Below are positions 37,012-49,616 of a stretch of DNA of 64,000 bases, one piece after another. The position numbers and the translations under genes are program-made. The stretch is from Artocarpus heterophyllus (Eukaryota; Streptophyta; Magnoliopsida; Rosales; Moraceae). The notes under the pieces were generated by a model. The model was not told the origin of the DNA and did no database searches. It worked only from the letters and a program-made list of their open reading frames with translations. Where the stretch lies: the NCBI GenBank assembly GCA_025403435.1, contig CM046345.1, forward strand, positions 992,001 through 1,056,000. The letters run 5' to 3'. Each line of letters opens with the position of its first letter. The stretch's first letter is position 1.

Positions 37012-38490
37012 AGATAAAGCATTTTTAGACATTTAAATCTACAATAAAGAATCATACACCAAATATAAGCAAAATTCCATAACAGTTTAGTAAGATAACA
37101 CAAACAAGTAAGCATACAATGTGTTTATGTGTCAAAACCTTGAAAAAGTTATAACCTTACAATGATAATCCCCAACTTAGAATTCAACAAGCTGCCTAAG
37201 GGAGACTTGCCAAATTCAGTCAGGAACACGGATCCCCTCCCATTAATATATGCCATCCAAGACACGTCTGATCTAGCATATACTAAGAATAGTTTTCTTT
37301 AGTCATTAACTTTATACACAAAGCTCCTATGGGAGGTTAATAATAAAATTAATCTTGAGTGTATAACTAACGTTTTAACTACTTCATCCATGATTTATAA
37401 TCGCCACCTAGGGGTGTACAATGATAAGGCATGCTAAAGTAAATTGTCCCTTTGAAGATCGAACCTGGAACATGATTAAATCTCTTTCTAGGGGTCGGAA
37501 TTATCATGTGTTACCTATGGACCAACAATGGAGGCCTTAGATCCTCTCTTCGAAAACATTCTCCCACTCAATAAAAAAAAAGGTTTTATGTTAACATGCA
37601 TGAATAATTTTTAATGAACAGCACTCCCTATTTTACATGACATGTTATTAACATACATGGTAAAACATATTATAATGTAGACAAACAACGTAACATGCAA
37701 AGCTACAAGCAATATAATAAGCAGCCGTAATATCATGGTTCTATCCTAGAAAAAAGAAATAAAGATTACAAAAGAATAATCAAAACATATTATGGATTCT
37801 TCATCTTGTATGTTCTTGTTGTATCATTCTTCTTGTGGCGTCTGTTTTCAATTCTTCAATCTCACATAAATGAAAAATTTGTTCTTCTACTTATCATAAA
37901 ATATTATGTTTCTCAAAATTATCTCCAACAAAAATAAAAATGACACCAAAAAACGTATTGTTTTTTTTTTTAAATAGTTTTGCTCGCTGATCGGCTTGCT
38001 GGTCTACGACAACTGGCCTGCTGGTAATTGGTAATTGGGATGCTAATCAATAGTGAACCAGCGTTTTTCAAACTTTTGTAAAAATAATTTTAAGTACTTT
38101 TTAATTTATTTTTCAACAATGTAAAAACATAGATCCGTCTTCACTTTGAATAATTATTTTAATACAAATTTTACAAACCAAAATTAAAATAATAAATCGT
38201 AGAGGGTGACGATAGATCTCCATCAATTACATAAAGAACCTAAATACACATTCTAACTTCTAAAGAACCATAATTGGTAAAATTAATTAATTAAAATAAT
38301 TAAAATAGAAATTTAATTAACAATAACTAATTAATAAACATCCACCACATAATCTCATGACAATATATTATATAGAAACCCTAGAGTGTTATCTCTCTAA
38401 AAAATATAATTCAAGCATAAGAGAGCATAAGATCACATGATTTATGTACATTGTATGATTAGAAACCCGTAAAAGCAACGTAAGAGCATG

Positions 38491-38502
38491 GCTCTGATAC
38501 CA
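38491..38502 (-). other. Primer-binding site of the copia element, unit 2
   Basis: On the minus strand TGGTATCAGAGC, complementary to the plant initiator tRNA-Met 3' end, two bases from the LTR edge. Confidence 0.9.
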
Positions 38503-38504
38503 AT

Positions 38505-40336
38505 TGTTGGAAAACGATACGCATCAAAATTTTAAAATTTTAAATCAAAGTTTTTTCTAAAAAACAAATTTGACATGCTAAGTACATAAATTAATAATAG
38601 ATCTTATGTACCTCTTTTATATGCCGAAGTTCATAGAAAAATAGAATAAAGAAGAACGTTTTGGAAGAGCCTCAACAAACTAGTATTCCTTGTTATTCTC
38701 TTTCCATTATTAGAGTGCGGATAGTTGCACATCGTATAGTCTTCCTCTGGTGACTCTTTTTCCAACCACTTGAGAAAAACCAAGAGCTAAGATTCGAGAT
38801 GTTGAATAATAGCTCTATGAGAGTTTCAGAGTTTCTCTCACAAGTAAACTCACTCTATACTTCTCAAATAATCTGAGGAACAATGAAAAATAGTTCCCTT
38901 TATATAGTGGTTGAATTTGGGGTTAGTTCTTATCAGATTAGGCTTCAAAATTCGAGTCTAGATCCACTTTTGATTAAAAAAAAAAACACGCCAAAAACGC
39001 ATAATCGTATTATCACATGTTCAGCCTACCGATCTTCTAGATCGGCTAGATCAGCCTATCAAATTTTCTACACTGGCCTATCGACCGAGCGATAATTTGA
39101 AAATCTTAGTCTTATTTCACATGAGAATCTTAGATAAAGCTTTAGTTTTAATTTAAATAACCCAATAGAGAAGTTAGCTGACTAAAACAGTCATATATAA
39201 ATACTCCCATATCAAATAAAATATTTCCAAAAAATTCAACATGTTTATCTTGAATTAATTTTGTAAATTAATTCAATTGATAAACTAACATGAATTATTA
39301 AATCTACTTTATTAAATTTCAGCCAATCTAATAATTAACATAAGTCACCAATATGTAAAAAAAAAAAAGTGTTATATCGTTACAGGAATTATTATGAGCT
39401 AGCAAAGGGGACCTAATGGACATATATAGATCAAGCCTCTATAATTATAAAATGACATATTTTAGATATATATATTTTATAATTATCAACTCTAACGCTA
39501 CTTTACTAAAAGCTTAGAGTTGGACTCTCGAACTATATAAAATTACAAAGCTTTAATAAGCTAATCGTCCATGACATATCATAATGTGTAACATCCTTAT
39601 AGGATATTCATAGTCGGCTTTAGGATAAATTCCATTTTACCTTTTCGATTATTTTTATCTTATGTTCTATTATCTCATCATTGGAATACTTACTATCCAT
39701 AAATAGTATACCACACCATTATACCTATGTATCTAAATGGTTCAGCGCTCTAGTCCTCCAATTATAGGATAATGCCCATAAAAAAATATCATTAACTCTA
39801 CAAAAGAGTTATGGATTCTATATCTATGAATAAAGGGTCTACGTCAATCAAGAGTTATGTCTCTAACGTACCGGTATGCATACTATTATTAAATCAGAAT
39901 GTCACCTTTTGGTACATCAAAAGACACAAGTCAAGAATAAGGGCCCATTAATTTATTTCAGGATTAAGACATAACGCATATAATTGTCTAAAGTTAATTG
40001 ATTTAAACAAATAGAATTATTAATTAAATCAATTCAACTTTTGTCCCGTTGAGGATGTAAACAACATAACAATCTTAACATGAATAAAGTGTCCAACGTT
40101 ATTCTCTCAATTGCGGACCTTATTATTTGGACTATCACTTTTAAGATTGATGTCTTCTATATAATCTATCGATGTTAAAGGTTTAGACTAATAGTTTTAG
40201 ACTTTACTTATCATATATTCAATAAAAATGAACATAAAATGGACAACATTTAATATATGAATAATAAATAAATTATTGATCAAATTTATACAAAAAATTA
40301 TTATATCATTTAATTCTTGGCGCACCTAATCTAACA
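38505..40336 (-). repeat. 5' LTR of the copia element, unit 2
   Basis: TGTTGGA...TCTAACA, 1832 bases, minus-strand TATA box CTATATAAAG at 38898-38907. Almost the same as the unit 1 LTR. Confidence 0.8.
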
Positions 40337-40362
40337 ATATATACATTAAAAACTGTCAACAA

Positions 40363-40866
40363 ATGGTGGATTTGCTACCAAGACCTCAACAAACTGCCAT
40401 TGCTTTTTCATCTCTGGTCTTTGTGCTTGTATTTGATTGTCCCGCATTGGAGTCACTTCTGGAATGGGGATCGGACTCAAAACTAAAGAAAGTTTGGCTA
40501 TGGAGTAACAAAAAGCTTTTCGAGACTCGCATGAACTGGAATCTGCAAAAACTGTCCTCTTTAGAATTCTGAAACGTCTCCGAATGGGAAGGGACATCAT
40601 TTCCTGATCAAGAGGGGCTGCTTCCAACCAGCCTTAGGGAAATTTACACTCAGAATTGTGGCAACCTTGAAGCTCTTAATCAACAACTAACATCTCTTGT
40701 TCACTTGTGTGTTTATAGCTGCAAAAGTATCCTGCAGTGCTTGCCAGAAGAAGGGCTGCCTCCTCCTCTTTCTCCTTTGTCAATCGACGGATGTCCTTGG
40801 CCAAACCAACGACGTCAGGAAGGAGGGGAAGATTGGCCTAAGGTTGCCCACATCAATGAAGTGTAA
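40363..40866 (+). pseudogene. 3' end of an NLR resistance gene, unit 2
   Basis: Copy of the fragment at 20242-20745, with the same in-frame TGA (40570-40572) and the same C-terminal CNL signature (LQCLPEEGLPPPLSPL, GGEDWPKVAHINEV), stop TAA at 40864-40866. No NB-ARC or coiled-coil part is present anywhere in the window. Sharing the stop shows the gene was dead before duplication. Confidence 0.85.
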
Positions 40867-41388
40867 TTATTATTAAATGCCCCTCGGTTCTACAATTGTG
40901 TCTGCGATCTCTTTCCTCCAATAATAATCTTCAGTACGCCTTTTTTTTTTAGTTACTACTTTGCACAATCTTAGTCTTCTGTATATATTGTTTTCATTAG
41001 ATTTTATTCGATTTTCATAGTAAGTTATTGTCAAGTGTGAACCTGTCAGTGCTCGATGCATTTACATAATTAACTTTAGGTTACTGTATATGCTAAGTAC
41101 TTTTTATCTTCTTCTCAAATTAAAATTCCAATTGTGTTTTATTAAAAAAAATACCTCTCAAACTTTCGTCCTTGTAGCATTGTACTCCTAATTAGAGAAT
41201 TTTTTTTTCAATGAATATCTAAAACTTTTTTTGTATATTTTCATTTTAGGAAATCTCTTTAGTTAAGTATTAGGTATTTTTTTGTGATTGTAATTTATAT
41301 TTATATGGAGCTCATTCATAATGCTTGTTACTAGTGAACCTTTCCTTTTTTTCATAGTCTATTCATGTAGACACACTGTTGGCCTGCG
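40867..41388. other. DNA between the NLR fragment and unit 3
   Basis: AT-rich, no gene seen; nearly the same as 20746-21268. Confidence 0.6.
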
Positions 41389-41950
41389 TAAAAAATTTAT
41401 GTCATCTTTTTTCTTTTCTTTTCTTATTTAATCTCATAACGTTATATATGTTAACAAGAGGTTCATTTATTTTGTTAGGACTTTCAAGGTAATTTAACAC
41501 ATAAATAATAGCATTGGCATATAACATAGAGGTATTTTTGTAACTCTATTCTGTTTAAAGCTAATTTGATTTTAAAATGATTTAATTCAAAAGTTCTATA
41601 AGAAGTATAATACTTAATAAATTTAAAGAAAATCTTAATAATAAATAATAACTATCTTTGCCTTTATTTCTATGTGATTACAAGATAAGCTAGTAGAGTA
41701 ATTGTTCACTTATAAATTGTTCAACGACCCCATTCGTATGGCACGTGTTATTTCTCTTAAAAAACCTAAGAAAATGATGTTTTTTTTAATATTCTATAAA
41801 TTAGAAAAACCAATGTTACCTTTTAAAAATTGAGTGGCATATTGTTACAAAATTTAGTTATAGTCCAATTTTACAACGCAACATGTTTTATAATATGAAT
41901 GTTCTACTGTCATCTGGTTCATATATGTTATGTTTTGCTTTCGTTTGCAG

Positions 41951-42107
41951 GATCTGTGCATGGGTCATGAAGTCGGCAGAAGAAGGCTTCCCCATGGAAA
42001 GCGAGAAATTTCAACAACCTGATCAGATTATATACGCTTTGTTCAGAAATATTGTCTTCATTATATTGTGGCATATATGGAAATTGATGGCCGATCATCA
42101 CAAGAAG
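41951..42107 (+). other. Exon-like segment of unknown nature, unit 3
   Basis: 157 bases identical in layout to 21832-21988, with acceptor TTTGCAG and donor AAG/GTTTTT. Not recognised. Confidence 0.3.
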
Positions 42108-42423
42108 GTTTTTAAATTCTTTCATTCTCAGCGTGAAAAAAGTACTAGATTTTTTTTTTTTTGATTAATAAATAGTCTGTAGAAATGTTGTTTGTTCACG
42201 GAACCATTTTGTAGTATTTCCTCACTTCTTTTATCTTCAGTACTTTCTTCATGGGAAGAAGAAAAAGCCATTTTCACCGCATGAATTGTAAGCGAACAAT
42301 TTCTCATAGAATATTATTCAAACTGGGACGAGCTATTGTTAAACATATATACATATTTATATATATGCATTTCAATAGCAGATAAAAATTCTAGGCAAGT
42401 TGTATTGCATCAACTTTCTCTGA

Positions 42424-43340
42424 GTAAGATAATGCGTACGTGTATCGTCTGCCCGCATATTCGTTCACATATTTGCGAACATTATTGTGACTTTTCCTCT
42501 TATTGTCGTTTTTGAAAACAAATTTTTTTTACCAACTTGTCGTTTTCCCAATTTATCGTGGTTCTCCTTATGCTGTCGTTTCGTCATCGGTGTCCTTTTT
42601 TCCTGTTGATTCTTATTTTCATCTTCCTCCGCTCCTCTTCACATTATTAATTTCTATGTGACACATGACTCTTTTTTCATTCCATTTATGTCATATTTCG
42701 TTTTTTAATTTTTTCGCTTCTTTTGGTCTTCCTTATTCTTTATGAATTTACTTTTCTTCTCCCCGTTCATAGTCGTTTGTCACCTTAATCAATTTTTTGA
42801 TTGTTATGTTGTTCATCATTGATTGTCGTTTTAACCATTTATATGATTTGAAGTCTGTTGACGTCTTTTCAATTATTTTTCGTTTTCTATTTGATATTGA
42901 ATTTGATTTTCACATTATTGTCATTTTATAAGTCTGTAACCTTTCCCTTCCTGGTTTTTCTTTTACTGTTGTTTTTTGTTTCGTTCAACCACTTTTACCT
43001 TTTACACTCCTTGATGTCGTTTTTAGTTTACTATTGCCGTCTTAGAAATATCTTCTTTGTTCTCACCATGTTTTGTCCTTTTGTCTTGTTGCTTTCCTCA
43101 TCCTGTCGATTCTTCTTAATTTGTTGTTGTTTTCCCCGCTTAAGAGTTATTTGTAGTGTTCATTTCGTTTCTTACTGTTTTCTTCTAATGCTTTTGACGT
43201 TGCTTTTCTTTCTGTCTCTCTTTTTTTTTTTTTTTTGAATTAAAGTCGTTCAGTTTCCTTTTGTTGTTTATTAAGAAACTATTGTCGTTTACAAGTTTTT
43301 ATGTCGTTTTAATTCTTCTTCCTCTAAAGGACAAAGTTCC
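42424..43340. repeat. T-rich, TGTCGTTT-rich tract, unit 3
   Basis: Same as in unit 2, including the 100-base deletion relative to unit 1. Confidence 0.5.
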
Positions 43341-44528
43341 CTGTATCTTTTTTCCCTTAAGAAAAAACACAAACACACAAAATAAGTTTTATTCTTCTTT
43401 CCCTATAAAACCAAAAAAGAAGTCCACATAGTGCTTGGGTTTACTCGAAAAAAAAAGGGCTGGGCAGAAATCAACACAACACGGAGAAGGCAAACATTCG
43501 TGTGGTTTGATAAAATTGCCTTAGCCCATGGAAACTACAAAGTAGCCCATGGAAACTATGGCTCCTAACTTTAACTATTTTTTAATTTATTCATTTATTT
43601 ATAGAAACTATAAAAATATATTTTGAATTTAAAAAATTTTGTGTCAATTTTAGCCTCTATAGATTTTGGATTGAAAAAAAATAGAGATAAAAATATAGGT
43701 GAAAATAGTTTTGTTTTAAAAAATGAGGATTTTTAGGGAATTATGTTAAGAGTTGTTTTGAAATTTTTGCCTCAAAATATATGCAAAAATATTTCCAAAA
43801 ACTCCAAAAAAAAACACCAAATGGAGCATAAACTCTTAAATGGATTTGTTTTCAAAATATATTTCTTCTAAAAAAATTAAAAAATATATTTTAACAGTTA
43901 AAATCAATAAGACTTAAGATCTTTTTTTCCTTTTTTTTTTTAACTGGTGTTTTGTTCTATAACTTTTTATATTTCTAAAATCTGTAATAATATCTTTTGT
44001 AGCTTTTGAAAGGTAATTGTATTGTTTTGTACAATTTTTTTATTTATAAAGATGAAATTTGAATAAGTTGTTTAAAATATTAAAGTAATACTTTTGTAAT
44101 TTAAAAATAAATTAAAAAATAATTAAAACTTAAAGGTATAACTATGCGGTCCGCACACTAGTGAGAAGTATTTTACAATTTACCCTTGTAGTGCGCAGTA
44201 TTTTACAATTTAGGGTGAATGGTAAATAAAACATCCCTGTTAATTTTTTTGGATCGACGATGACTTTCCCACATAATGCACAAATTTTTAGGAGTTTATT
44301 GACTGGCGCAATATACAAAAGAAAATGAAATTCTTTGATCACGTGGACTAATAAACGATCTTTAGCGATTTTATCTAAAAGTATTTAATATAGGAAGATT
44401 TTTGTCCATACAAAATTAAAGTGCATTTAATTGTCAGTATTTCATAGCTTACAGGTAAGAGTGATGGGTTCCGAGCAGTCTGTAAAGTTTTATATCTACC
44501 GTTCAAATAAGTGCACCACCTCTATCTC
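43341..44528. other. Upstream region of Ja3
   Basis: No gene seen. G-box core CACGTG at 44340-44345; the same promoter deletion as Ja2 near 44500. Confidence 0.6.
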
Positions 44529-44537
44529 TATATATAG
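44529..44537 (+). promoter_or_regulatory. TATA box of Ja3
   Basis: TATATATAG, 66 bases from its end to the start codon at 44604. Confidence 0.7.
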
Positions 44538-44640
44538 CCACATACACAAGTTTCTCCACATCCAAATATCCACGTAAAATTAGTCTTCAATAGTTTGATG
44601 CAGATGGCTCACTCTCCCTTCTCTCCCTCTCTGTCCTCGC

Positions 44641-44890
44641 ACTCTGTTGAATCCAGAATTAATCTTTGAGCAAGAGAATGAAATCTCGGAAGAGAGAATT
44701 TGGGCGGAAGAATGAATATCTTCTATTCTGATATTAGCAATCCTTGTTCCTATTTATATACAAGGTAATGAAGAAAAACGTGAGCTTATAGAATAATTAA
44801 GTTGGTTACAACTGATTTCCCACATCAGCGCAGAAAACTAACTGTCTAACTGAATAAACAGTTTTATAACTAATTGAGTTCTAAAAGCGT
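44641..44890 (-). mobile_element. LTR-like insertion in exon 1 of Ja3
   Basis: Same 250 bases as at 24526-24775, at the same site, with the minus-strand TATA box TATATAAATAG at 44750-44760. Confidence 0.6.
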
Positions 44891-45073
44891 CCTCTTCTCC
44901 ATCTCCTTCGCTGACACCCACAAGTGGTTTTTGCCAAATGGCATCAACCAGAACCCGATCGGGATAATCCAGGCCGCCGTCGGGGTTTCTGAAGACCTCC
45001 TTAACCTCAATGGGATGGTAAGGCTCCTTATTTATGTATGTATGCATGCCACTTTTCGTGATGATTTCTTTTA

Positions 45074-45106
45074 TACCTCCTTAAGCTCAACGGGATGGTG
45101 AGGCCC
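45074..45106 (+). repeat. Duplicate of the exon 1 end inside intron 1 of Ja3
   Basis: Copy of the CCTCCTTAAGCTCAACGGGATGGTGAGGCCCC duplication seen in Ja1 and Ja2; second donor-like site 80 bases after 45018. Confidence 0.75.
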
Positions 45107-46152
45107 CATAAAATGTATGTATGTGTGTGTGTATGCATGCATATTTGTAAGTATGTATGTATGTTACTTTTGGTGATGATTTTCTTTATAGCTTGTATTT
45201 CGATGTAGAATATGCACAAAACCATTTTGTAACCCCAGTAATCGGGTCTAACAGATTTGATATCTTTATTAATTACTATAGAAATTTTTTTTACATATAT
45301 TGAGGAGGATATATTAGTGTTCCATGGAAAATAGTTTGTAGGAAGCGAAAAACAACCAACGAAGTGGGAAGAGCCAGAATATACTAGTAGGACCATGGGG
45401 AGCCAAAGTGAGCACTAGCTCCAATGGTAAGGCTTTTGACGACGGTGCATTCAACGGAATCAGAGAAATCAACCTTTCATATAATAAGGAGACCGCCATT
45501 GGGGACTTCCAAGTTATTTACGACTTGAAAGGATCGCCATTTGTAGGACAAAATCATAAAAGTTTTATAACAGGCTTCACACCGGTGAAGGTTGGTTAGT
45601 TTCTTATTCATATCTTCATTGTTTTAAGCTATATAATTTCTTTTCTGGCCCATTACCCTATGACGTCTTTGTAAAAAGCATTCTTAAACATTTATAAGTG
45701 TTACCATGTGAACAACTTCAATGCTACATGAACGTATAACTAGTGTTGTATTTGTTAACAAAGAATGCTACATATGTTGAACTGATCCAGATATTTAATC
45801 AAAGACTGTTCCTATGCATTTAAGTTAAATTGTTTGATAAATACTTCCCCTGTGCATTTTCATAACACTCTAGTTTACTTATATTTTATATTTTGGTGTA
45901 TTTTTTGAAATCTAGATTTCCCTAGACTTTCCGAACGAGTATATAGTAGAAGTAAGCGGGTACACTGGTAATGTGCATGGATATATAGTAGTACCCTCTT
46001 TGACATTCAAGACTAACAAGAAAACCTATGGACCATACGGAGTCACAAGCGGCACACCGTTCAGTTTTCCAATCGAAAATGGCTTAGTTGTTGGATTCAA
46101 AGGAAGTGTCGGCTATTGGTTGGATTACTTTAGTATGTGCGTGTCCTTTTAA

Positions 46153-48401
46153 GATGATAAGTAACTAAAGAAAATAGTGATGTAATTAAATAAACTCAAA
46201 TCGCCAATTATGAAGTGGTAATATTTTTATGTTGGTTTTGCCAACTATATTATTACCATGCACATGGAGTGATTTGAGGTGTGTTGGCTATGTTTGAAAT
46301 AAATGAGTATGTTGGGTATGTAATATGACATCTTGATGGGTCTATTTATCTATGTACCTTTTTTCTTTAGTTTCTAAACAACACTTTGTTTGGACCAACC
46401 TAATTAAATCTAATGGTGTAGATTCGTGTGCGAATAAGTGCATAGACATCCTGCTAGTTATAGTGGTTATCCAGTTTTCGTGGTGTAATAATTGTTCGAC
46501 AGGATAGATATGCACTTATATAGTTTTTCTGTAACCCTAACTATCACGACTTAAAATTGGGATCAATGACTAAATTGCAATTTTTTTCTTTGAAGATTTT
46601 GGAAATCTAAACATTAAAACAAAAGAAAAAAAATTGTAGTTGGACCTAATAAAAATTTTGGAAATAAATCAAACTTGCTCTGGAGCCTCCACATCAAGAA
46701 AATAATAAAACACAAATATAAAATTTAAATAAACCTATATAATAATATATTAATTTGCACTAAATAGCATAGTTTAATTTTAATATAAGTAAATAGAACA
46801 GTTGCAAAAATATTTAAGTATGTAATATTTTTAAAATTATATGTTCTTTTTAAACATTTAAATTTTTATTTTAATCATGTGTGTAAAAATATTTTATGTT
46901 TATTTTAAACATAATATTTTCATATCGTTTCTTATTGTTTTCTTCTAACTCTTCTGACGTTGCTTTTCTTTCTTTCTTTCTTTCTTTTTTTTTTTAATTA
47001 AAGTCTTCCAGTTTCCTTCTGTTGTTTATTACCAAACTATTGTCGTTTACAAGTTTTGCTGTCGTTTTAACCAATATTTATTCTTCCTCTAAAGGTCAAA
47101 GTTCCCTATATCTTTTTTCCTCTAAAAAAAAAAAAAAACACAAACACACAAAAGAAGTTTTATTCTTCTTTCCCAATTTTTTTTTCCCTGTAAAACCAAA
47201 TAAAAAGAAGTCCACATAGTGTTGGGCTTTACTCAAAACAAAAAAAGCAGGGCAGAAATTAGACATTCATGTGGTTTGACAAAGTTGCCTAGCCCATGGA
47301 AACTACAAAGTAGCCCGTGGAAACTATAGCTCCTTACTTTAATTATTTTTTAATTTATTTATGTATACTTAGAAACTATAAAAATATATTTTTAATTTAA
47401 ACAACTTGCTTAAATTTTATCCTCTATAGAATTTTTGACTGAAAAAACATGAAGATAAAACTTAGATGAAAATAGTTTTGTTTTAGAAAATGAGAAATTT
47501 TAAGAAATTACCTTGAGTGTATTTTTGAAATTTGCCTCAAAAATATTCAAAAATATTTTTAAAAACTTCAAAAACAATACCAAACAGAGCATAAACTCTT
47601 AAAAGGATTTGTTTTTGAAATATTTTTCTTCTTAAAAAAAATTAAAAAATATATTTTAACATTTAAAAATCCGTAAGACTTAAGATCATTTTTTTAAAAT
47701 TTGATGTTTTGTTGTATAACTTTTTATGTTTCTAAAATCAATAAAAATATCTTTTATAACTTTTGAAAGGTAATTGTGTTGTTTTGTGTAATTTTTTATT
47801 TATAAGGATGAAATTTAAATAAGTTGTTTAAAACATTAAAGTAATACTTTGTAATTTAAAAATAAATTAAAAAATAGATAAAACTTAAAGTAAAATTATG
47901 TCATCCACGAGGTAGTGACTAGTATTTTACAATTTAGGTTCAATGCTAAATAAAACGTACAATTACACGCACCGCAAAAGATTTGTCTTTATAAGCCGAA
48001 TCTTTCCACTGGAAAGGAACACTCGTGGCACAAATTATGACATCTAGATCCGTGTGAAAATGTCCTCCCTATTAAATTTTTTGAGATCGATGATGACTTT
48101 CCCACATGACAGACAGATTTTTAGGAGTTTATTGGAGCTGGCGCAATATAAAAAAGAAAATGAAATTTTTTTCCATATAAAATTAAAGTGAATCAAATTG
48201 CCAGCAGATCATCGCTTACACGTATGACTGAAGGGTTTCGACGTGTGTATGTAACGTTGTTAGGTAGATTAAATCCCAAACTACATAAAATTCATGTGTT
48301 CATTAAAATTTTAACTTTCTACCTACCATCGGCAAAGCCTAAATTACTTTCATAGCCCCAAATAAGCCCGGAATCCCAAACAAGTGTAGCACCTCCATCT
48401 C
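46153..48401. other. Ja3 3' flank and Jb3 upstream region
   Basis: No gene seen. Same arrangement as in unit 2; module junction near 46920. The Jb-specific promoter block is at about 47960-48070. Confidence 0.6.
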
Positions 48402-48410
48402 TATATATAG
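48402..48410 (+). promoter_or_regulatory. TATA box of Jb3
   Basis: TATATATAG, followed 65 bases later by the start codon at 48476. Confidence 0.75.
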
Positions 48411-48475
48411 CCATGTACACAAGTTTCTCTACATCCAAATATCCACGTAAACTACTCTTCAATAGTTTAATGCAG

Positions 48476-49616
48476 ATGGCTTACTCTTCCCTTCTCTCCC
48501 TCTCTGTTCTCGCCCTCCTCTTCTCCATCTCCTCTGCTGACACCCGCAAGTGGTTTTTGCCAAATGGCATCAACCAGAACCCAATCGGGATAATCGAGGC
48601 TGCCGTCGGGGTTTCTGAAGACCTCCTTAACCTCAACGGGATGGTAAGGCCCCTTATGTATGTATGTACGTACATATGTATGTTACTTTTGGTGATGTAG
48701 AATATGCACATAAAACTATTTTGCAACCTCGTAATGGGGTCTAAGAGACCTGATATCTTTATTAATTACTATTGAAAATTTTTTATATATATTCAGGAGG
48801 ATGTTTTATTGTTCCTTGGAAAATATTTTGTAGGAAGCGAAAAATGACGAACAAAGCGGGATAAGCCAGACTGTAATCGTAGGACCATGGGGAGCCAAAG
48901 TAAGCACTAGCTCCAATGGTAAAGCTTTTGATGACGGTGCATTCACCGGAATCAGAGAAATCAACCTTTCATATAATAAGGAGACCGCCATTGGGGACTT
49001 CCAAGTTGTTTACGACTTGAATGGATCGCCATATGTAGGACAAAATCATAAAAGTTTTATAACAGGCTTCACACCAGTGAAGGTTGGTTAGTTTCTTATT
49101 CATTTCTTCATTGTTTTAAGCTATATAATTTCTTTTCTGGCCCATTACCCTATGACGTCTTTGTAAAAAGCTTTCTTAAACATTTTTAAGTGTTACCATG
49201 TGAACAACTTAAATATTACATGAACATATGTCACATATGTTGAACTGATCAGGATATTTAATCAAAGATTATTCATATAAATTTTAAGTTAAATTTTTTG
49301 ATAAATACTTTCCCTATACATTTTCATAACACTTTAGTTTATTGATATTTTATATTTTGGTATATTCTTTGAAATCCAGATTTCTCTAGACTTTCCAAGC
49401 GAGTATATAATGGAAGTAAGCGGGTACACTGGTAACGTGAGTGGGTATGTAGTAGTACGCTCTTTGACATTCAAGACTAATAAGAAAACCTATGGACCAT
49501 ATGGAGTTACAAGCGGCACACCTTTCAATCTCCCAATCGAAAATGGCTTAATTGTTGGATTCAAAGGAAGTATCGGCTACTGGTTGGACTACTTTAGTAT
49601 GTACTTGTCACTTTAA
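48476..49616 (+). CDS. Jacalin gene b, unit 3 (Jb3), intact
   Basis: Join of 48476-48643, 48834-49082 and 49380-49616, 217 codons, GT-AG introns of 190 and 297 bases (intron 1 is one base shorter than in Jb1 and Jb2). Signal peptide, propeptide, beta chain, TSSN linker and alpha chain are complete, with Gly1, Tyr78, Tyr122, Trp123 and Asp125. The encoded precursor is the same as for Jb2. One base differs in the 5' leader (ACTACTC for ACTAGTC just before the start codon). Identity with Jb1 and Jb2 contrasts with the diverged DNA further right in this unit. Confidence 0.96.

Larger units (their letters stand above)
33205..40336 (-). mobile_element. Ty1-copia retrotransposon remnant, unit 2 (3' LTR missing)
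   Basis: Same insertion as in unit 1, with the same left break at CTTAGGGCAAATC and the same single LTR. The gag-pol frames are broken at the same places, plus one further single-base deletion in RNase H at about 33538 (GAAGCTTACTAG against GAAGCTTCACTAG). Near-identity with unit 1 shows a recent common copy. Confidence 0.9.
21269..41388. repeat. Unit 2 of the tandem 20-kb segmental repeat
   Basis: About 20.12 kb. Its left part (21269 to about 27340) resembles unit 3; its right part (about 30120-41388) resembles unit 1, including shared single-base changes and indels. It therefore looks like a hybrid of the two outer units. Confidence 0.92.
44604..46152 (+). pseudogene. Jacalin gene a, unit 3 (Ja3): signal-peptide exon disrupted
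   Basis: Exons 44604-45017 (with insertion), 45342-45590 and 45916-46152. It carries the same 1-bp deletion, the same 250-base insertion (44641-44890) and the same early TGA (44667-44669) as Ja2, so both come from one already dead gene. Exons 2 and 3 are open, with all five pocket residues. A few bases differ from Ja2, for example GTC for ATC, giving GSVGYW just before Trp123. No ATG remains that would restore a signal peptide. Confidence 0.9.
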
